From Nesterenkonia haasae (lineage in GTDB: Bacteria; Actinomycetota; Actinomycetes; Actinomycetales; Micrococcaceae), in the NCBI RefSeq assembly GCF_010119385.1, contig NZ_VFIE01000020.1, positions 60,939 through 124,938 of the forward strand: a stretch of 64,000 nt of DNA. The letters are read 5' to 3'. Shown here one piece after another: positions 59,102 to 64,000 of this stretch (its first letter is position 1; each line of letters begins with the position of its first letter). The notes beneath the pieces were generated by a model, which saw only the letters and a list, made by a program, of their open reading frames with translations, searched no databases and was not told the origin of the DNA. The position numbers and the translations under genes are program-made.

Positions 59102-60607
59102 TCAGTCTGCTTTGCCGAAGACCGGGTTGTGCACCTCTCCGAGGTTGATGTGCACAGCCTGCTGGTCGGTGTAGAAGTCGATGGAGCGGTATCCCCCTTC
59201 GTGACCGAGACCTGAGGCTTTTACGCCGCCGAAAGGGGTGCGGAGGTCGCGAACATTATTGGAGTTCAGCCACACCATGCCGGCTTCAACCGCCTGTGCG
59301 AAGTTATGCGAGCGCTTCAGATCATTAGTCCACACGTAAGCGGCGAGGCCATACTTGGTGTTGTTCGCTAGCTCAAGCGCTTCCTCTTCAGTGTCGAAGG
59401 GGGTGATGGCCACCACGGGTCCGAAGATCTCCTCCTGAAAGATTCGAGCCTGGGGAGGCACATCGGCGAAGACCGTGGGCTGGATGAAGTTTCCGGTCTC
59501 GAAGCCTTCGGGTCGGCCCCCTCCTGCGACCAGTCGCGCCTCAGTTTTGCCCAACTCCACATAGGAGGAGACCTTTCCGAAGTGTTCAGGATGGACCAGG
59601 GCGCCAACTTCGGTGTCGGAGTCGTGCGGGAACCCTACTTTGACCCGTTTGGCCTGTGCGGCATAGCGGTCGACAAACTCGTCATAGATGCTTCGCTCAA
59701 CAAGGATTCGGGAACCTGCCGTGCAGCGTTCGCCATTGAGTGAAAACACGCCGAAGATTGTGGCGTTTACGGCCGCTTCGAGGTCGGCATCAGCGAAGAC
59801 TATGGCAGGAGATTTCCCTCCCAGCTCCATCGACAGGCCCTTCAGATGGGGAGCCGCGTTGGCGAAGATGAGCTGACCGGTGCTGGATTCGCCTGTGAAA
59901 GAAATCAGCGGCACATCTGGGTGTTTCACCAGCGCGTCACCAGCCTGCTCCCCAATGCCGTGTACCAGGTTGAACACGCCGGTCGGAAGGCCTGCCTCTT
60001 CGAAGATCTCGGCCCACAGTCCCGCTGAGAGGGGGGTGAATTCAGCCGGTTTGAGCACCACAGAGTTTCCGGTTGCCAGCGCAGGGGCGAGTTTCCAGCT
60101 CTCTAGCATGAAGGGTGTGTTCCACGGGGTGATCAGCCCCGCCACCCCGATAGGCTTCCGATTGACGTAGTTGGCTTGCTGGCCCGGGACTTTGAAGGCG
60201 TGATCGTGCTGGGCAACAATCAGGTCGGCGAAGAAGCGGAAGTTTTCCGCCGCACGCTTTCCTTGACTCCGTGCCTGAGTGATCGGCAGTCCGGTGTCGA
60301 AAGTTTCCAGCTCAGCCAGCCGAGCCCCCCGCTCTTCCACAATATCGGCGATCTTGTGCAGCACACGGGAGCGCACCCTTGGGAGGGCAGAGGACCAGGT
60401 CCCTGCCGCGAATGCTCTCGAGGCAGCGGCGACAGCCGTGTCGACATCGGCGGCTTGGCCAGCGGCTGCGTGGATGTAGGTCTCATTCGTGACGGGGTTA
60501 ATTACTTCGAAAGTCTCTCCGTCGCGGGAGTCGACGAATGCGCCATCGATGTAGTGCTGGATCTTCGCCGGGAGGTCTAACGGAATGTGCGTCTCATACT
60601 GTGCCAT
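59102..60607 (-). CDS. hpaE: 5-carboxymethyl-2-hydroxymuconate-semialdehyde dehydrogenase
   Basis: The protein has 501 residues from the ATG at 60607 with AAGGAGCAGCCC upstream. Aldehyde dehydrogenase motifs are present: ITPWNTPFMLESWKLAPALATGNSVVLKPAEFTP for NAD binding, the general-base glutamate in SMELGGKSPAIVF, the catalytic cysteine in LNGERCTAGSR, and FGPVVAITPF. It oxidises the ring-cleavage aldehyde to the dicarboxylic acid. Placement directly before hpaD supports the name over a generic betaine-aldehyde-type enzyme. Confidence 0.93.
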   Translation of the reverse strand: MAQYETHIPLDLPAKIQHYIDGAFVDSRDGETFEVINPVTNETYIHAAAGQAADVDTAVAAASRAFAAGTWSSALPRVRSRVLHKIADIVEERGARLAELETFDTGLPITQARSQGKRAAENFRFFADLIVAQHDHAFKVPGQQANYVNRKPIGVAGLITPWNTPFMLESWKLAPALATGNSVVLKPAEFTPLSAGLWAEIFEEAGLPTGVFNLVHGIGEQAGDALVKHPDVPLISFTGESSTGQLIFANAAPHLKGLSMELGGKSPAIVFADADLEAAVNATIFGVFSLNGERCTAGSRILVERSIYDEFVDRYAAQAKRVKVGFPHDSDTEVGALVHPEHFGKVSSYVELGKTEARLVAGGGRPEGFETGNFIQPTVFADVPPQARIFQEEIFGPVVAITPFDTEEEALELANNTKYGLAAYVWTNDLKRSHNFAQAVEAGMVWLNSNNVRDLRTPFGGVKASGLGHEGGYRSIDFYTDQQAVHINLGEVHNPVFGKAD

Positions 60608-60642
60608 GGGCTGCTCCTTGGTGATAACTCTGGTCTGCGTGG

Positions 60643-61302
60643 TCAGTGAGTGTGGTGGCTGAACGCTTCGACAGTGCGCCACTTGTGCCGCCGGACTGTC
60701 ATCTCGATCTTCGTGGGGTCAGCATCTTCGCGGATTAGCCGCAGGATGTGATCGTGCTCCTCCACTGAGTGGGGGGCTCGGTTGGGGACAAAGCTGAATG
60801 TTGAACTGCGCAGACCGGCCATGCGCTCCCACCCACGGTCCACGAGCATGGAGATGTGGCTGTTGGGGCAGCGGTGACAGATCGCGCGGTGGAACTTCTC
60901 GTTCATTGTGGTGAAGACCGCGGGGTCAAAGTCGGCGAGCATAGCGCGCATCTGATCGTTGATGCTCTGGGCGCGGGCGATATCTTCTGCTGTGATGTGC
61001 GGCAGGGCGAGCGCGGTGGCCGCACCCTCCAATACCCCGAGGCTCTGCATAGTTTCGACATACTCAGGCTCATCGACCATAGCGACCCGTGCCCCCACAT
61101 TGCGTTCGAACTCGACGAGTCCTTCCGCCTCCAGTCGGCGCACCGCCTCCCGGACGGGGACAACGCTGACACTCAGCTCGGCGGCGATGCTGCTGAGCAC
61201 TAGTCGGTACCCGGGGTTGAACTCGCGCTTGAGAATGCGTTCGCGGATCCAGTCATAGGTGAGCTGGGATTTGCTGGTGCGTTGAACGTGCGGTCCCGGC
61301 AC
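60643..61302 (-). CDS. GntR-family (FCD/FadR-type) regulator
   Basis: The 219-residue protein starts with GTG overlapping the previous stop by one base (TAGTG). A winged helix (SQLTYDWIRERILKREFNPGYRLVLSSIAAELSVSVVPVREAVRRLEAEGLVEFERNVGARVA) is followed by an FCD effector domain (FHRAICHRCPNSHISMLVDRGWERM, EEHDHILRLIREDADPTKIEMTVRRHKW) with its metal-binding histidines. It is encoded inside the operon and most likely represses it until a pathway intermediate binds. Confidence 0.92.
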   Translation of the reverse strand: MPGPHVQRTSKSQLTYDWIRERILKREFNPGYRLVLSSIAAELSVSVVPVREAVRRLEAEGLVEFERNVGARVAMVDEPEYVETMQSLGVLEGAATALALPHITAEDIARAQSINDQMRAMLADFDPAVFTTMNEKFHRAICHRCPNSHISMLVDRGWERMAGLRSSTFSFVPNRAPHSVEEHDHILRLIREDADPTKIEMTVRRHKWRTVEAFSHHTH

Positions 61303-62741
61303 TATGCGTCGCCACCCTGTTCAGCCTCGAAGCGCTTGCGCCAGTGGGCATTCATGGGAAAGAGCTCTTCGACCGATCCACCCTGTTTCACCTGCTCGGC
61401 GATCCAAGCGTCCTCATTTTCCTGGGCGAGTGCAGCATCGGCCACTTCCTCTGCCAGGGCCGGGGGAATGACGACGACGCCATCGTCGTCGCCCACGATG
61501 ATGTCACCGGGTTGTATCGAGGCACCTCCGCAGACGACGGTCAGGTCGGCGTCCCATGCGACGTGTTTGCGACCCAGCACGGCCGGATGAGCGCCGAGGC
61601 TGAAAACCGGAAGACCGATCTCCGCAACCGTCGTATAATCCCGCACCCCTCCGTCGGTGACCACGCCTGCAGCCCCCCGCGCGGTGGCGCGAAGGGCCAA
61701 GATATCCCCAAGGGTGCCGGAGCCCGACTCGCCTCGAGCTTCAATCACAATGACCTCATCTGCGTCCACAGAGTCGAAGACCCGCTTCTGAGGGTTGAAA
61801 CCGCGTCCGTGGGCTTTGAACAGATCTTCCCGATTGGCGATGAACCGCAGGGTCTTCGCCGTGCCGACCATCTTCACTGCGGAATTATTGGGCCGCACGC
61901 CCTCTACAGAAACGTTGTTGAGGCCGCGCTGACGCAGCTGCTGGGAGAGTCCGGCAGTAGGCGCCTTCAACAACTTGTCCTTCAACTCCCGACTCAGAGC
62001 AGGGGCTGGGCGAGGGAGGCCAGCCTTCTGCGCCGAGCCCCACGCCTCTTCACGCTGGAGGTCGTCCACGGCGGGTATCGCGCCAAGTGCCGGGTCGAAA
62101 GCGTCATCGCCTTCAACCACAGAGGAGGCCAGCCGGCCAGTGCTTATCCCGAGAGCGGGTGCGTCGACCTCCACCTCGACCACATCACCGAGGGCTGCCA
62201 CCGACGCCCCCGCGGGAGTGCCGGTGAGGACGATGTCTCCCGGGTGAAGAGTGAGGTGTTGGGAGAGATCAGCGATCAACTGGGGCAATGGGAAGATCAT
62301 ACGGTCGGTGGTGTCGTCTTGGACGAGCTCACCGTTCTTCCACGTGCGTAGTCGCAGGTTCTCCGGAGAGACCGCTTGCGCGTCCAGATACTCAGGCCCT
62401 AGTGGGGTGTAGCCATCGCGGCCTTTATTCCGCAGGTTCGAGCCTTTGTCTGCTCCCCGCAGGTCGTACAGCCCCCAATCGTTCGCGGCAGTCACCCACT
62501 GAATATGATCCCACGCCGTCGCCGGGGAGACCCGTCGGGCCGCAGTCCCGATAACAAGGGCGACTTCACCCTCGAACGCCAGAAGCTCTGTTCCTATAGG
62601 CCGCTCGACAGCGTCTCCTGAGGCGGCTAGAGAGCTGGTCGGCTTAAGGAAGTACGAGGGGTTGCTCGGCCTGCGGCCACGCTCCTCGGCCCGAGATTGA
62701 TAGCTGATGTGAACTGCGACGATCTTGCCAGGACTGATCAT
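61302..62741 (-). CDS. FAH-type isomerase/decarboxylase (HpaG-like) fused to RraA-like domain
   Basis: The 479-residue fusion has two domains. Residues about 1-245 are a fumarylacetoacetase-fold domain of the HpaG/2-hydroxyhepta-2,4-diene-1,7-dioate isomerase type (NPSYFLKPTSSLAASGD, LLAFEGEVALVIG with metal glutamates, WVTAANDWGLYDLR, VLTGTPAGASVAALGD). Residues about 265-475 are an RraA/HMG-aldolase-like domain (VKMVGTAKTLRF, LGDILALRATARGAAGVVTDGGVRDYTTVAEIGLPVFSLG, PGDIIVGDDDGVVVIPP). The GGVRD segment carries the Arg-Asp pair used by RraA-type aldolases and decarboxylases. The RraA half may carry out the decarboxylation of oxopentene tricarboxylate, and the FAH half the isomerisation. 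Confidence 0.85.
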   Translation of the reverse strand: MISPGKIVAVHISYQSRAEERGRRPSNPSYFLKPTSSLAASGDAVERPIGTELLAFEGEVALVIGTAARRVSPATAWDHIQWVTAANDWGLYDLRGADKGSNLRNKGRDGYTPLGPEYLDAQAVSPENLRLRTWKNGELVQDDTTDRMIFPLPQLIADLSQHLTLHPGDIVLTGTPAGASVAALGDVVEVEVDAPALGISTGRLASSVVEGDDAFDPALGAIPAVDDLQREEAWGSAQKAGLPRPAPALSRELKDKLLKAPTAGLSQQLRQRGLNNVSVEGVRPNNSAVKMVGTAKTLRFIANREDLFKAHGRGFNPQKRVFDSVDADEVIVIEARGESGSGTLGDILALRATARGAAGVVTDGGVRDYTTVAEIGLPVFSLGAHPAVLGRKHVAWDADLTVVCGGASIQPGDIIVGDDDGVVVIPPALAEEVADAALAQENEDAWIAEQVKQGGSVEELFPMNAHWRKRFEAEQGGDA

Positions 62742-62753
62742 ATTCCAGATCGT

Positions 62754-62759
62754 ATATTA
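62754..62759 (-). promoter_or_regulatory. Predicted -10 box of the homoprotocatechuate operon
   Basis: TAATAT on the minus strand lies 12 bases before the ATG at 62741, so the transcript would have a leader of only a few bases. No convincing -35 box is seen at the right distance. The surrounding 62740-62762 is AT-rich with repeated ATCATATTC/ATCGTATATTATTC patterns that may be the GntR operator. Confidence 0.45.
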
Positions 62760-62785
62760 TTCGAGGGCCGCAAGCAAGGGTTTTT

Positions 62786-62801
62786 TGTGGTGCGTCTCAC
62801 A
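62786..62801. promoter_or_regulatory. CRP/GlxR-like site upstream of the homoprotocatechuate operon
   Basis: TGTGG-TGCGTC-TCACA matches TGTGA-N6-TCACA with one mismatch. It is centred about 46 bp upstream of the predicted transcription start, close to the class II activator position, where a -35 box is missing. Confidence 0.5.
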
Positions 62802-62902
62802 GGTGAAGAGCGCAACTCGAGACACATGGTTCCATCGTCCTCAGTGCAAGCTCCTTCCTAGGCGGGGCGGGTTGAACCTCGCGTGGGTGGCTCGGAGTTG
62901 CT

Positions 62903-63730
62903 TCAGTTTCCAATGTGCCGAACTTCGCTGCGACGAGCGACGCTGACCCGATTGATCTTTCCGTTCCTCAGTGCATAGTGGACGAACATGTCGGCCTCGT
63001 AAGACTCACCTGTAAGCAGCGGCCCTAAGACAAAGTCATGGGCGTCGTCAACCGCTGTAAATCGACATACGACATCAGCCGCGATGCCGCCCTCGTCGAG
63101 AATGACCGACCGCACGTCAATCTCCTCATGCACAGTGTGGTACATATTCTCGTAGAACCGTTTGACGGCTGCCTTACCGTGAAGTGGCTCATCGAAAGAG
63201 GGCAGCTTGACCTGGATCTCATCATCATAGAACTGAAGGAATCCGTCAGTGTCTTGGCTATTGAACGCCAGCACATAATTGAGATATGTCCGTTTTCCCA
63301 GAGTCCCGGTAGTGAAAGAAGTAGGGGGAACCGTGACCTCTCTGTTCGGAGCCCACGTTGCGGTCTTCAATGAAGAGATCTTGTCTCCACTTAACTGATA
63401 AAAACAGAAGAACTTCACGGTCATGTGCTCACCGGCTCGGAGGGGTCCAAACACGAAGTCCGGACGATCATCCGTCGCATGAAAGTCCATGTCCACCTCG
63501 ACTGCGAGCTCGTTGTCCTCACGAGCAATAGCTTGATGTCGAAGAGTTTCGCGGACGCCGTTGTGGGCATTGTGCAGAAACGCGCGCAATTCCTCTCGTC
63601 CCTGCAGCGTCATACTGTTGCCAGCAAAGAACACATCTTCAGCAAAGAATCCGTCCACCAACGCGTCGTCGTCCCCCCGGTTAAAAGCTTCGACATACTC
63701 GTCATAGTCAAACCCAGTGTTCCGAGCCAT
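62903..63730 (-). CDS. Tandem SnoaL/NTF2-like two-domain protein
   Basis: The 275-residue protein is made of two NTF2/SnoaL-like cones, about 5-125 (YDEYVEAFNRGDDDALVDGFFAEDVFFAGN, LQGREELRAFL) and about 140-270 (YLNYVLAFNSQDTDGFLQFYDDEIQVKLPS, LHGKAAVKRFYENMYHTVHEEIDV). The two halves share the order DFVFGPLRAGEHMTVKFFCFYQL and DFVLGPLLTGESYEADMFVHYAL, which shows an internal duplication. The catalytic role is unknown. It lies upstream of the homoprotocatechuate operon in the same direction, but 160 bp apart, so it may belong to a unit starting further right. Confidence 0.8.
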   Translation of the reverse strand: MARNTGFDYDEYVEAFNRGDDDALVDGFFAEDVFFAGNSMTLQGREELRAFLHNAHNGVRETLRHQAIAREDNELAVEVDMDFHATDDRPDFVFGPLRAGEHMTVKFFCFYQLSGDKISSLKTATWAPNREVTVPPTSFTTGTLGKRTYLNYVLAFNSQDTDGFLQFYDDEIQVKLPSFDEPLHGKAAVKRFYENMYHTVHEEIDVRSVILDEGGIAADVVCRFTAVDDAHDFVLGPLLTGESYEADMFVHYALRNGKINRVSVARRSEVRHIGN

Positions 63731-63808
63731 GTGTATTCTCATTTCTCATAGACAGCCCGCAACGATCGCGATATCTAACAAGGTAAAATTCACGGACTGG
63801 AGCGGAAT

Positions 63809-64000
63809 TTAGTGTTGGCCTTCTAAGGCCTTACGGTCAATTTCCTCTTGGTTCTCCACATAGGGGGTTCCGTGAGTGTGGAATGTGGCAACTGTCTTCA
63901 TTCCCCACGCTTGCCCCTTGGCGCGCTCAGCCTGGCTCCACTCCACCACCGGCCAGTCGGGATCGAGGATGAGTCGCGCTTGGGCATTGGCGAACTCAAT
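63809..64000 (-). CDS. C-terminal part of an unrecognised protein (cut by window edge)
   Basis: A minus-strand frame enters at the right edge and runs for 63 sense codons to TAA at 63809-63811. The visible end is acidic and aromatic (LDPDWPVVEWSQAERAKG, WGMKTVATFHTHGTPYVEN, DRKALEGQH). The 78 bp between it and the next gene (63731-63808) leaves room for a promoter but shows no clear one. I do not recognise the family. Confidence 0.6.
   Translation of the reverse strand: MEFANAQARLILDPDWPVVEWSQAERAKGQAWGMKTVATFHTHGTPYVENQEEIDRKALEGQH

Noticed and set aside
1-64000. Search by eye for CRISPR arrays, tRNA genes, rRNA genes, transposases and phage genes
   Set aside because: No regularly spaced direct repeats, cloverleaf with CCA-type ends, rRNA-like stretches, or transposase or integrase motifs were seen. 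A tRNAscan or ISfinder run would be decisive.

Overview
The window looks like the chromosome of a high-GC Gram-positive bacterium (Actinomycetota, probably a Micrococcales relative). The reasons are many GTG/TTG starts, strong GGAGG ribosome sites, binding-protein-dependent sugar permeases with no dedicated ATPase, DeoR/LacI hybrid regulators, and a homoprotocatechuate dioxygenase whose metal ligands line up with the Arthrobacter/Brevibacterium enzyme. The extracellular lipoproteins are very acidic, which would suit a salt-tolerant organism, but that is only an inference. No rRNA, tRNA, CRISPR array or insertion sequence was seen.

Region 1 (71-38253) is a carbohydrate-utilisation island. From right to left, 71-11197 is one minus-strand unit: GH51 arabinofuranosidase, sugar-binding lipoprotein, LacI regulator, a serine-hydrolase/GH35 galactosidase fusion, an SMP-30 lactonase-like protein and a GH42 galactosidase. 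This fits use of plant arabinogalactan-type material. 11445-16615 is a second minus-strand unit (binding protein, 2-hydroxyacid dehydrogenase, DUF2264 protein, sugar-phosphate isomerase) facing a DeoR/LacI hybrid regulator. 18080-20636 holds a third binding protein and a LacI regulator. Opposite it lies a tightly coupled plus-strand operon (20746-27234): oxidoreductase, DUF993 aldolase-like protein, isomerase, oxidoreductase-PmoA fusion and M24-like protein. Then come a universal stress protein, a fourth binding protein, an (alpha/alpha)6-type glycosidase candidate, a LacI regulator, the only sugar permease pair in the window with two oxidoreductase genes behind it, and an enolase-superfamily enzyme. 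Four paralogous binding proteins and one permease pair suggest a shared transport channel. The same 14-bp palindrome precedes the 20746 operon and the permease operon.

Region 2 (38254-43993) starts with a decayed Gfo/Idh/MocA gene. It continues with the last steps of the beta-ketoadipate pathway (CoA transferase subunits and thiolase), an IclR regulator, and two folate one-carbon enzymes.

Region 3 (44220-54153) resembles the actinobacterial cou/phd type of hydroxycinnamate and phenylpropanoate degradation: CoA ligase, MaoC hydratase, acyl-CoA dehydrogenase, amidohydrolase-type beta-ketoacyl-CoA hydrolase, SDR dehydrogenase and a MarR repressor. Here it comes with a complete NitT/TauT-type ABC importer.

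Region 4 (54476-64000) is a homoprotocatechuate meta-cleavage operon: a FAH-RraA fusion, GntR regulator, semialdehyde dehydrogenase, ring-cleavage dioxygenase, hydratase, aldolase and a MobA-like flavin monooxygenase. A tandem SnoaL-like protein and a truncated gene lie upstream. Imperfect TGTGA-N6-TCACA sites recur in intergenic regions across the window and may tie these operons to cAMP/GlxR-type control.
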